NCBI GenBank assembly: GCA_024235955.1
Contig: JACKLJ010000001.1
Span: forward strand, 667,501 to 731,500
DNA length: 64,000 nt
Reading direction: 5' to 3'
Source: Burkholderiaceae bacterium
GTDB lineage: Bacteria > Pseudomonadota > Gammaproteobacteria > Burkholderiales > Burkholderiaceae_C
The stretch's first letter is position 1; each line of letters begins with the position of its first letter. Below are positions 1 to 9,183 of this stretch, in pieces. The notes under the pieces are model-generated. The model was not told the origin of the DNA, made no database searches, and saw only the letters and a program-made list of their open reading frames with translations. The position numbers and the translations under genes are program-made.

Positions 1-2251
<2,251 letters not shown>

Positions 2252-2365
2252 ATAACTTTGATTGAAAGTCGATCAAGGTTGTTATGCCAAGTGACGCAAT
2301 CTAACAAGCTGATTTGCTCTATGAATTGGTCGTTCTGACTGCATAGTCAGGATGGCAAAAAGTTA

Positions 2366-2480
2366 TGCCTGATGACCATAGCGAGGTGGTCCCACTCCTT
2401 CCCATCCCGAACAGGACAGTGAAACGCCTCAGCGCCGATGATAGTGCGGATTCCCGTGTGAAAGTAGGACATCGTCAGGC
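2366..2480 (+). rRNA. rrf: 5S ribosomal RNA
   Basis: The 115-nt sequence begins TGCCTGATGACC and ends GTAGGACATCGTCAGGC, so its two ends pair as 5S helix I. The internal CCCATCCCGAAC block is typical. It lies about 115 nt after the 23S with no tRNA in between, as usual for the distal part of an rRNA operon. Confidence 0.95.
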
Positions 2481-2495
2481 TATTACAGCGAGAGA

Positions 2496-2531
2496 CGCCC
2501 GGTACAAGATGTACCGGGCGTTTTCTTTTTT
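2496..2531 (+). terminator. rRNA operon terminator
   Basis: A perfect 10-bp inverted repeat (2496-2505 with 2511-2520, loop of 5) is followed by an 11-nt T-rich run. This is a canonical Rho-independent terminator just after 5S. Confidence 0.95.
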
Positions 2532-2619
2532 GGGCTCTCGATTGATGGAATTGATCGGATTGCCTCATCGTGCCATCCTGCTTGCGGCGGGGTTGGTGCG
2601 TGGTCGCTAGAATGAGCCC

Positions 2620-4089
2620 ATGACACCTCATGATCCCCCTTTCCAGCGCCTGGCGACGGCGCGGTCGCTGCTGTTGACACCCTTTGGTCTGGACGAGAGC
2701 CATTTGGCGCGCGTGCTGGACCTGATCGGCACCGGCGGCGTGGACGATGCAGATGCCTATTTCCAGTTCACGCGTGCCGAGGGCTGGAGCCTGGAGGAAG
2801 GCATCGTCAAGAGCGGCAGCTTCGGCATCGACCAGGGCGTGGGCGTACGTGCCGTGAAGGGCGACAAGACGGCATTTGCCTATTCCGACGATATTTCCGA
2901 AGCTTCGTTGATGGATGCGGCAGCCACCGTGCGCACCATTGGTGCCTCCGGCCAGAGCCGCCGAGTGCGACGCGGCAGCGGACAGAACTCCAAGGCCAAG
3001 CCGGGTTGGGCGTTGTATCCGCCCATCGATCCTATCGCTTCGCTGGGCAGCGCCGACAAGGTGGCGTTGTTGGAGCGTGTCGAGCAGTATGCACGCGCCA
3101 AAGATCCGCGCATCGTCCAGGTGATGGCCAGTCTGGCAGCCGAATACGACGTGATGCTGGTGGCGCGCCTGGGCGGCCAGATTGCCGCCGATGTGCGTCC
3201 GCTGGTGCGCCTGTCGGTCAGCGTGATCGCCGAGCAGAACGGTCGCCGCGAAGTCGGTTCTTCGGGCGGCGGCGGCCGCTACGAACTGGGCTATTTCAGT
3301 GAAGAACTCGCGCGCCGCTATGTGGACGAGGCTGTGGCGTCAGCGCTTACCAACCTGGAAGCCCGCCCAGCGCCTGCCGGTGAAATGTCGGTGGTGCTCG
3401 GCCCGGGCTGGCCCGGTGTCCTCCTGCATGAAGCCGTGGGCCATGGCCTGGAAGGCGATTTCAACCGCAAGGGCTCAAGCGCCTTCACCGGCATGATCGG
3501 CCAGCGGGTGGCTGCCAAGGGTGTGACGGTGCTGGACGACGGTACCCTGGCCGACCGGCGCGGCAGCCTGAACGTCGACGACGAAGGCCATCCCACCCAG
3601 CGCAACGTGCTGATCGAGGACGGCGTGCTCAAGGGCTACATCCAGGACGCCATGAACGCACGCCTGATGGGGGTCAAGCCGACGGGCAACGGCCGGCGCG
3701 AAAGCTACGCGCACATTCCCATGCCGCGCATGACCAACACCTACATGCTGGCAGGCGAGAGGGATCCGCTCGAGATCGTCGGCAGCATCAAGAAAGGCCT
3801 GTACGCCACAAACTTCGGCGGTGGCCAGGTCGACATCACCAGCGGCAAGTTCGTATTTTCCGCCAGTGAGGCCTACTGGGTGGAGAACGGCAAGATCCAG
3901 TACCCGGTGAAAGGCGCCACGCTGATCGGTAGTGGGCCCGAGTCGCTCAAGAAGATCAGCATGATCGGCAACGACATGCGCCTCGACAGCGGGGTCGGCA
4001 CCTGCGGCAAGGAAGGCCAGAGCGTGCCGGTGGGCGTCGGCCAGCCGACGCTGCGCATCGACGGGCTCACCGTCGGCGGCACGGCGTAG
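2620..4089 (+). CDS. tldD: Metalloprotease TldD
   Basis: TldD is the catalytic subunit of the TldD/TldE (PmbA) zinc protease, a cytoplasmic enzyme that trims unfolded peptides, processes microcin B17-type precursors and degrades the CcdA antitoxin in E. coli. At 489 aa it has the family length. The zinc-binding HExxxH motif is visible as H270-E271-A-V-G-H274, followed by GLEGDFNRKGSSAF, and the C-terminal TldD domain with its glycine-rich segments is complete. It is the first gene after the rRNA operon. An R1 repeat copy lies about 50 nt after its stop. TldE/PmbA is not in the window. The start is the first ATG consistent with the family N terminus. Confidence 0.95.
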   Translation: MTPHDPPFQRLATARSLLLTPFGLDESHLARVLDLIGTGGVDDADAYFQFTRAEGWSLEEGIVKSGSFGIDQGVGVRAVKGDKTAFAYSDDISEASLMDAAATVRTIGASGQSRRVRRGSGQNSKAKPGWALYPPIDPIASLGSADKVALLERVEQYARAKDPRIVQVMASLAAEYDVMLVARLGGQIAADVRPLVRLSVSVIAEQNGRREVGSSGGGGRYELGYFSEELARRYVDEAVASALTNLEARPAPAGEMSVVLGPGWPGVLLHEAVGHGLEGDFNRKGSSAFTGMIGQRVAAKGVTVLDDGTLADRRGSLNVDDEGHPTQRNVLIEDGVLKGYIQDAMNARLMGVKPTGNGRRESYAHIPMPRMTNTYMLAGERDPLEIVGSIKKGLYATNFGGGQVDITSGKFVFSASEAYWVENGKIQYPVKGATLIGSGPESLKKISMIGNDMRLDSGVGTCGKEGQSVPVGVGQPTLRIDGLTVGGTA

Positions 4090-4139
4090 GTGGTACCAAG
4101 GGATCGCTCCCGGGCCGGCTGCAAACGGGCATTTCAAGC

Positions 4140-4184
4140 AAAAATGGCTTCCAGCCCTTGTATGACGGGCGCCGATAGCTCCTG
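4140..4184 (-). repeat. R1 dispersed repeat, copy 1
   Basis: R1 is a ~45-nt element reconstructed by comparing 13 copies in this window. In forward sense it reads TAGCTGCCTGCGCCC, then a variable loop of about 9 nt, then GGGCTGGAGGCC and an A/T-rich end. The GCCC/GGGC arms, and the GCC/GGC pair outside them, can form a hairpin. This copy is in reverse sense, downstream of tldD, and keeps CTTCCAGCCCTTGTATGACGG with a diverged GCCGATAGCTC end. Confidence 0.75.
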
Positions 4185-4308
4185 AAATCGTAGTATTCCG
4201 GATGGTGAAGGGTGCGCACCTCGGCGCGCCAAACGATTGACGGCGGTGCGCCGTTGCGCCCACTCCGTGGCTACCAGGCAACGCGCAGACGCAGCCCTGC
4301 GACGGCTG

Positions 4309-4317
4309 TGCTACATT
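4309..4317 (+). promoter_or_regulatory. Predicted extended -10 promoter of the aroG leader
   Basis: TGCTACATT is an extended -10 (TG-n-TAnnnT). It would start transcription at about 4323-4325, immediately before the leader-peptide ATG at 4326, giving a leaderless or nearly leaderless message. No convincing -35 is present, and there is no ribosome-binding sequence before 4326. This is a prediction from sequence only. Confidence 0.45.
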
Positions 4318-4325
4318 TGCTGTCG

Positions 4326-4397
4326 ATGAAAACGCTTGCCGCTTTCTACTTTTACTTTTGGTTCTCGGTCCCCGGCGGACGAGAGGTGAAGGTATAA
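4326..4397 (+). CDS. Aromatic-rich leader peptide of aroG (attenuator)
   Basis: This 23-codon frame encodes MKTLA-AFYFYFWFSV-PGGREVKV. Residues 7-13 are seven consecutive aromatic residues (F-Y-F-Y-F-W-F), a composition not expected by chance in this Gly/Ala/Arg-rich genome. It ends 27 nt before a Rho-independent terminator that lies ahead of DAHP synthase. Codons 16-18 contain CGGCGG (4373-4378), which can pair with the 5' arm of the terminator. Ribosome stalling at the aromatic codons would leave this segment free and block the terminator, while translation to the stop would cover it and allow termination. This matches the logic of the E. coli pheA and trp leaders. The peptide's function is inferred; the frame, composition and pairings are seen directly. 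Confidence 0.85.
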   Translation: MKTLAAFYFYFWFSVPGGREVKV

Positions 4398-4432
4398 GCA
4401 GAACGCGACCAGCCCACCCCCCAGAACCGCCG
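4373..4432 (+). promoter_or_regulatory. Predicted antiterminator hairpin of the aroG leader
   Basis: CGGCGG at 4373-4378 is complementary to CCGCCG at 4427-4432, and GGTG at 4385-4388 to CACC at 4415-4418, giving a two-helix hairpin. It uses the same 4427-4432 bases as the 5' arm of the terminator, so the two structures exclude each other. Segments 4371-4378 and 4442-4449 are identical (CCCGGCGG), which creates the competition. Confidence 0.65.
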
Positions 4433-4455
4433 CAGCGTCAGCCCGGCGGTTTTTT
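4425..4455 (+). terminator. Rho-independent attenuator terminator before aroG
   Basis: An 8-bp GC-rich stem (AACCGCCG 4425-4432 with CGGCGGTT 4444-4451, loop of 11) runs into a T tract at 4450-4455. It lies between the leader peptide and the aroG ribosome-binding site, where a terminator only makes sense as a conditional one. Confidence 0.85.
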
Positions 4456-4490
4456 GTTGCCCGAACACTTTGCCAAGGAGCCTCTTCCCC

Positions 4491-5612
4491 ATGAACGCCA
4501 AAGCCACCGCCACCCCCGATGCCTGGTTGGCATCGCAGGAAAAAACCGGCCAGACCGACGACCTGCGCATCAAGGAGATCGGCGTGCTGCCTCCGCCCGA
4601 ACATCTGATCCGCTTCTTCCCCATCCGCGGCACCGCCGTGGAAGGCCTGATCGCCAACACGCGCAAGGCCATTGGTCGCATCCTGCAGGGCAAGGACGAC
4701 CGCCTGCTGGTGGTCATCGGCCCGTGTTCCATCCATGATCCTGCTGCGGCGGTGGACTACGCCCGGCGCCTCAAGCCTCTGCGCGACCAGTACGCCGACA
4801 CGCTGGAAATCGTGATGCGCGTCTATTTCGAGAAGCCGCGCACCACCGTGGGCTGGAAGGGCCTGATCAACGACCCGTACCTGGACGAGAGCTACCGCAT
4901 CGACGAAGGCCTGCGCATCGCGCGCCAGCTGCTGATCGACATCAACCGCCTCGGCCTGCCGGCCGGCAGCGAGTTCCTGGATGTGATCTCGCCCCAATAC
5001 ATCGGCGACCTGATCTCCTGGGGCGCCATCGGCGCGCGCACCACCGAAAGCCAGGTGCACCGCGAGTTGGCCAGCGGCCTGTCGGCGCCCATCGGTTTCA
5101 AGAACGGTACCGACGGCAACATCAAGATCGCCACCGACGCCATCCAGGCTGCGGCGCGCGGCCACCATTTCCTGTCGGTGCACAAGAACGGGCAGGTTGC
5201 CATCGTGCGCACGGCGGGCAACAAGGATTGCCACGTGATCCTGCGGGGCGGCAAGACCCCCAACTACGACGCCGCCAGTGTCGAAGCGGCCTGCAAGGAG
5301 CTGGAAGCCGCCAAGCTGCCCCCGCACCTGATGGTGGACCTGAGCCACGCCAACAGCAGCAAGCAGCACGAGAAGCAGCTCGATGTGGCGCGCGACATCG
5401 CCAGCCAGGTGGCGGCCGGCTCGGACCGCATCTTCGGCGTCATGGTCGAAAGCCACATCCACGCCGGCGCGCAGAAGTTCAGCCCCGGCAAGGACGACGT
5501 CACCAAGCTCGAGTACGGCAAGAGCATCACCGACGCCTGCATCGGCTGGGACGGCTCGCAGACCATTCTGCAGGTGCTGTCCGACGCCGTGGTGGCGCGG
5601 CGCAAGCGCTGA
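4491..5612 (+). CDS. aroG: DAHP synthase (3-deoxy-7-phosphoheptulonate synthase), class I AroF/G/H type
   Basis: The enzyme condenses phosphoenolpyruvate and erythrose 4-phosphate to DAHP, the first committed step of aromatic biosynthesis, in the cytoplasm. The protein is 373 aa and carries the family motifs GPCSIHDP, KPRTTVGWKGL, GARTTESQVHRE, GFKNGTDG and DLSHANSSKQ in order. The ATG at 4491 is chosen because AAGGAG sits at 4475-4480; an in-frame TTG at 4470 lacks such a site. The leader upstream points to transcription attenuation by aromatic amino acids. Which aromatic end product inhibits the enzyme cannot be read safely, so the aroG symbol denotes the family rather than a particular E. 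coli isozyme. An unknown gene, aroK and aroB follow on the same strand. Confidence 0.95.
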   Translation: MNAKATATPDAWLASQEKTGQTDDLRIKEIGVLPPPEHLIRFFPIRGTAVEGLIANTRKAIGRILQGKDDRLLVVIGPCSIHDPAAAVDYARRLKPLRDQYADTLEIVMRVYFEKPRTTVGWKGLINDPYLDESYRIDEGLRIARQLLIDINRLGLPAGSEFLDVISPQYIGDLISWGAIGARTTESQVHRELASGLSAPIGFKNGTDGNIKIATDAIQAAARGHHFLSVHKNGQVAIVRTAGNKDCHVILRGGKTPNYDAASVEAACKELEAAKLPPHLMVDLSHANSSKQHEKQLDVARDIASQVAAGSDRIFGVMVESHIHAGAQKFSPGKDDVTKLEYGKSITDACIGWDGSQTILQVLSDAVVARRKR

Positions 5613-5712
5613 CGCCGGCCTGGCGGCATGGGCGACAATCCAGGGTCTTTCGAGAGCCACGGGCGCGGCTGCCTGCCGCGGTTCCGGGCCCAGCCCCAGG
5701 AGGAGACTTTGC

Positions 5713-6024
5713 ATGCGCAGTGAAATCCGCGTCGTGGCCGAGAACGGCCAGGAATTCAGGTTCGACCTCGAGCACGCCACGCCCATGAGCAACCAGCAGG
5801 GGCGCGACTGGCTCGACGCCGAGTTCATCCGCATGGAATGCGAGCCGCTGCGCCCCACCGGCAAGCTGCTGCTGGCCGACAAGGTGGTGGTGGTGGCGCG
5901 CGCGGCCGGTGCCGGGCTGCTGGCCGACGCAGCCTGGGGCCCGCAGTTTGCGCAGGCGGCCGCGGCGGCGCTGGGCAAGCCTGTGGCGCTGATCGACGTG
6001 CCGGCCATGAGCGTCTCGTTCTGA
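5713..6024 (+). CDS. Small conserved-looking protein of unknown function in the aro block
   Basis: I do not recognise this 103-aa protein. It starts at an ATG preceded by AGGAGA, and its codon use resembles its neighbours, so it is very likely a real gene. The N-terminal half is charged and predicted to be mixed alpha/beta (MRSEIRVVAENGQEFRFDL), the middle holds KLLLADKVVVVARAAG, and the rest is Ala-rich helix ending in ALIDVPAMSVSF. There is no signal peptide or clear membrane segment. It lies 100 nt after aroG and 16 nt before aroK, so co-transcription with shikimate genes is probable. No function is proposed. Confidence 0.75.
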   Translation: MRSEIRVVAENGQEFRFDLEHATPMSNQQGRDWLDAEFIRMECEPLRPTGKLLLADKVVVVARAAGAGLLADAAWGPQFAQAAAAALGKPVALIDVPAMSVSF

Positions 6025-6040
6025 GTACACCAGGAGCCTC

Positions 6041-6565
6041 ATGCTGGAGCGCCACTGCATCCTCGTCGGCATGCCCGGGGTCGGCAAGACCACCATCGGC
6101 CGGCGCCTGGCCAACCGGCTCGGCACCGACTTCGTCGATCTGGACGCGGTGATCGAGACCGAGATCGGCTGCCCCATCCGCACCTACTTCGAGCACCAGG
6201 GCGAGGCCGCTTTTCGCGACATCGAGGCGCGCCTGCTGGAGCGCGCGCTGGCAGCGGAGCCGCCCTGCGTGCTTTCCACCGGCGGTGGCGCCGTGCTGCG
6301 TGCCGGCAACCGCCAGGCGATGCACCAGCTCGGCACGGTGATGTACCTGCGCTCCTCGCCCGAGCATCTGGCGCGCCGGCTGCGCAACGACACCAAGCGC
6401 CCGCTGCTGCAGGTGGACGACCCGCTGAAGAAGCTCAAGGAGCTGTACGCCGAGCGCGATCCGCTCTACCGAGAAGCCGCGCACTACGTCGTCGAGACGC
6501 AGCGCGGCTCCGTCGCCACCGTGGTCGGCCATATCGCCATGCAGCTGGACCTGATGGGCGCCTGA
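6041..6565 (+). CDS. aroK: Shikimate kinase
   Basis: AroK phosphorylates shikimate at the 3-hydroxyl using ATP. The 174-aa protein has the Walker A loop GMPGVGKT (residues 10-17), the DLD motif binding Mg/shikimate (DFVDLDAVIE), the STGGGAV substrate loop and the lid Arg region RLRNDTKRPLL. It starts 16 nt after the unknown gene and is followed 24 nt later by aroB, the usual aroK-aroB pair. In many relatives pilQ precedes aroK; here the preceding genes are aroG and the unknown gene. Confidence 0.97.
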   Translation: MLERHCILVGMPGVGKTTIGRRLANRLGTDFVDLDAVIETEIGCPIRTYFEHQGEAAFRDIEARLLERALAAEPPCVLSTGGGAVLRAGNRQAMHQLGTVMYLRSSPEHLARRLRNDTKRPLLQVDDPLKKLKELYAERDPLYREAAHYVVETQRGSVATVVGHIAMQLDLMGA

Positions 6566-6589
6566 ACCCCGAATCTTTTCGAGCCTTTC

Positions 6590-7687
6590 ATGACCACCAC
6601 CCACGTCAACGTGGCGCTGGGCGCCAGCAGCTACCCCATCCTGATCGGCAGCGCGCTGCTCGGCGCGCCCGCCACCTACGCCCAGGCTGCTCGCGGCGCG
6701 CAGGCGCTGATCGTCACCAACACCACCGTCGGCCCGCTGTACGCCCAGGCACTGGCCGCCGCGCTGGTGCCGCATCACGCGCAGGTACGCACGCTGGCCC
6801 TGCCCGACGGCGAGCAATACAAGAACTGGGAAACGCTCAACCTGGTGTTCGACGAGTTGCTGGCCCACGGCGGCGACCGCAAGACCACGCTCTACGCCCT
6901 GGGCGGCGGCGTGGTGGGCGACATGGCGGGCTTCGCCGCCGCCTGCTTCATGCGCGGCGTACCCTTCGTGCAGGTGCCGACCACGCTGCTGGCGCAGGTC
7001 GATTCGTCGGTGGGCGGCAAGACCGCCATCAACCACCCGCTGGGCAAGAACATGGTCGGCGCCTTCTACCAGCCGAAACTGGTGGTGTGCGATCTGGACG
7101 TGCTCAAGACCCTGCCGGCGCGCGAGCTTTCCGCCGGCCTGGCCGAGGTCATCAAGTACGGCCCGATCCACGACATGGCCTTCTTCGACTGGATCGAGGC
7201 CCATATCGACGCCCTTCGCACGCTGGAGCCCGCCGCGCTGGCCCACGCGGTGCAGCGCTGCTGCGAGATCAAGGCCGAGGTGGTGGGGCAGGACGAGCGC
7301 GAAAGCGGCCTGCGCGCCATCCTCAACTTCGGCCACACCTTCGGCCACGCCATCGAGGCCGGCATGGGCTACGGCGCCTGGCTGCATGGCGAGGGCGTGG
7401 GCGCCGGCATGGTGATGGCAGCCGAGCTGTCGCGTGAGCTGGGGCTGGTGGATGCCGCCTTCGTCGAGCGCCTCACACGCCTGATCGGCCGCGCCGGCCT
7501 GCCCGTGCGCGGGCCGGTGCTGGATGCCGCCGACAACGCCGGACGCTACCTCGCGCTGATGCGCGTCGACAAGAAGGCCGAGGCGGGCGAGATCCGCTTC
7601 GTGCTGATCGACGGCCCGGGCCGCGCCGTGGTCCGCCCCGCGCCCGACGCGCTGGTGCGGCAGGTGATAGACCGGTGTTGTGCGTGA
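6590..7687 (+). CDS. aroB: 3-dehydroquinate synthase
   Basis: AroB converts DAHP to 3-dehydroquinate, an NAD- and metal-dependent cyclisation directly after the AroG step. The 365-aa protein has the family length. It shows the nucleotide-binding stretch ALGGGVVGDMAGFAA, the PTTLLAQVDSSVGGKTA block and the metal-ligand region NFGHTFGHAIE. It follows aroK closely. An R2 repeat begins directly after its stop codon and may form the 3' end of the aro transcript. Confidence 0.97.
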   Translation: MTTTHVNVALGASSYPILIGSALLGAPATYAQAARGAQALIVTNTTVGPLYAQALAAALVPHHAQVRTLALPDGEQYKNWETLNLVFDELLAHGGDRKTTLYALGGGVVGDMAGFAAACFMRGVPFVQVPTTLLAQVDSSVGGKTAINHPLGKNMVGAFYQPKLVVCDLDVLKTLPARELSAGLAEVIKYGPIHDMAFFDWIEAHIDALRTLEPAALAHAVQRCCEIKAEVVGQDERESGLRAILNFGHTFGHAIEAGMGYGAWLHGEGVGAGMVMAAELSRELGLVDAAFVERLTRLIGRAGLPVRGPVLDAADNAGRYLALMRVDKKAEAGEIRFVLIDGPGRAVVRPAPDALVRQVIDRCCA

Positions 7688-7806
7688 CACCCCCTGAGCG
7701 GCGGATGCCGCTTCCGTCTCTGCCGCGCGAGGGGGCCAGCGCCGATGCCCGGCGCAGGTCCGGGCGTGGCGTGCGCTGGCTGGGCCTGCTCCGCGGCCTT
7801 CGGTCG
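7685..7806 (+). repeat. R2 dispersed 3'-end repeat, copy 1
   Basis: R2 is an element of about 110 nt found right after stop codons in this window. It opens with CACCCCCTGAG, then has a hairpin whose 3' arm is CGCGAGGGGG, then a second hairpin with arms around GCCAGTGGCCG and CGGCCACGGCG, and ends CTGCTCCGCGGCC. This copy follows the aroB stop in the same sense; its first hairpin and central arms are diverged but order and ends are kept. Confidence 0.75.
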
Positions 7807-7851
7807 CTTGGCATGCGGACGCCCGTTGACGATGGTATTTGATATGGCTTC

Positions 7852-7894
7852 GATAGCTGCCTGCGCCCATGGATAAAGCGCTGCAGCCCGATTT
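7852..7894 (+). repeat. R1 repeat, copy 2, overlapping the dgt start
   Basis: Forward-sense copy: GATAGCTGCCTGCGCCC, loop ATGGATAAA, then GCGCTGCAGCCCGATTT. The loop holds the start codon of dgt, so the first residues of that protein are encoded by the repeat. Confidence 0.8.
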
Positions 7895-9038
7895 CACTTA
7901 TGAAGCTGGAGGGTTGGCGCCCTACGCCAGCAACCCCGCGGCCTCGCGCGGGCGCCGCTTTGCCGAGCCCGCCGCGCCCACGCGCAACGAGTTCCAGCGC
8001 GACCGCGACCGCATCGTCCACAGCGCCGCCTTCCGCCGCCTGGTCTACAAGACCCAGGTGTTTCTCAACCACGAGGGCGACCTGTTCCGCACCCGGCTCA
8101 CGCACTCGCTGGAGGTGGCGCAGCTGGCGCGCTCCATCGCCCGCCCGCTCGGCCTGCACGAAGACCTGGTGGAAGCCATCGCGCTGGCGCACGACCTCGG
8201 CCACACGCCCTTCGGTCACGCCGGGCAGGACGCGCTGCACGACTGCATGGCCGCGCACGGCGGCTTCGAGCACAACCTGCAAAGCCTGCGCGTGGTCGAT
8301 TTCCTGGAGCTGCGCTACCCCCAGTTCGACGGCCTCAACCTCACGTTCGAGACGCGCGAGGGCATACTCAAGCACTGCTCGCCCGCCAACGCCCGCCACC
8401 TGGAACTGGCCGAGCCCGGTGGCGTGGCGCAGCGCTTCCTCACCGGCGGCCAGCCCGGCCTGGAGGCGCAGCTGGCCAACCTGGCCGACGAGATCGCCTA
8501 CAACGCGCACGACATCGACGACGGCGTGCGCTCCGGCCTGCTCACGCTGGAACAGCTCGACGCCGTGCCGCTGTTCGCGCGGCACCACCAGTCGGTGCTG
8601 CGCGATTTTCCGACGCTCACCGGCCGCCGCGTGCTGCACGAAACCATCCGCCGCATGCTCAGCGAGCAGGTCTACGACGTGATCGACACCACCCGCGCCG
8701 CGCTGCAAGCGCTGCAACCCGCCTCGGCCCAGGAGGTGCGCCGCGCGCCGCCGCTGGTGCGCTTTGGCGCCGCCACGCGCGCGCAGTCCGACGAGCTCAA
8801 GCGCTTCCTGTTCCGCGAGCTGTACCGCCACCCTCAGGTGGTCGGCAACACCAGCCGCGGCCGCCAGGTGGTGCGCGAGCTGTTCGCCGCCTACCTGGCC
8901 GCGCCCGGCGAGATGCGCGCAGAATTCGCCGAGCGGCCGGACCGCGAGCGCGCCGTGGCCGACTACATCGCCGGCATGACGGATCGCTTCGCCGCCCGCG
9001 AGCACGAGCGGCTCACCGGCCGGAGCCTGTGGCCGTGA
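7869..9038 (+). CDS. dgt: Deoxyguanosinetriphosphate triphosphohydrolase-like protein
   Basis: This is an HD-superfamily dNTP triphosphohydrolase that would hydrolyse dGTP (or other dNTPs) to the nucleoside and tripolyphosphate and so adjust dNTP pools. The 389-aa protein has the family core NEFQRDRDRIVHSAAFRRL, the first metal histidine in RLTHSLEVAQLA, the HD pair in LAHDLGHTPFGHAGQ, and a later NLADEIAYNAHDIDDG motif. The only reasonable in-frame ATG is at 7869, inside an R1 repeat, so about ten N-terminal residues are repeat-derived; family conservation begins near LAPYASNPA. There is no clear ribosome-binding site. It follows aroB in the same direction. Confidence 0.92.
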   Translation: MDKALQPDFTYEAGGLAPYASNPAASRGRRFAEPAAPTRNEFQRDRDRIVHSAAFRRLVYKTQVFLNHEGDLFRTRLTHSLEVAQLARSIARPLGLHEDLVEAIALAHDLGHTPFGHAGQDALHDCMAAHGGFEHNLQSLRVVDFLELRYPQFDGLNLTFETREGILKHCSPANARHLELAEPGGVAQRFLTGGQPGLEAQLANLADEIAYNAHDIDDGVRSGLLTLEQLDAVPLFARHHQSVLRDFPTLTGRRVLHETIRRMLSEQVYDVIDTTRAALQALQPASAQEVRRAPPLVRFGAATRAQSDELKRFLFRELYRHPQVVGNTSRGRQVVRELFAAYLAAPGEMRAEFAERPDRERAVADYIAGMTDRFAAREHERLTGRSLWP

Positions 9039-9074
9039 TCCTGCGCCGGATGGTTCGGCATCACGGCGTCTACA

Positions 9075-9130
9075 GGCCCGTTCGGGCTGAGCTTGTCGAA
9101 GCCCTTCGAAAGGCTCAGGGCGAACGGGCC
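9075..9130. repeat. REP-like palindrome between dgt and MFS gene
   Basis: This 56-nt imperfect palindrome has outer arms GGCCCGTTCG and CGAACGGGCC and an inner TGAGCTTGTCGAAG / CTTCGAAAGGCTCA pairing. It resembles REP elements with GAGCTTGTCGAAG-type cores that are common in Proteobacteria. Only one copy was found in the window. Confidence 0.8.
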
Positions 9131-9183
9131 AGGCACCGACGCGGCGGTTCATCAGGCCGCGCACCCCACCTAGGTAACCAGGC

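Noticed and set aside
2252..2365. tRNA in the 23S-5S spacer
   Set aside because: No cloverleaf or T-loop sequence is present.
4311..7897. Long minus-strand open frames antisense to aroG, aroK and aroB
   Set aside because: They are Ala/Arg/Gln-rich shadows of high-GC genes with no domain or ribosome site, and the plus-strand genes are certain.
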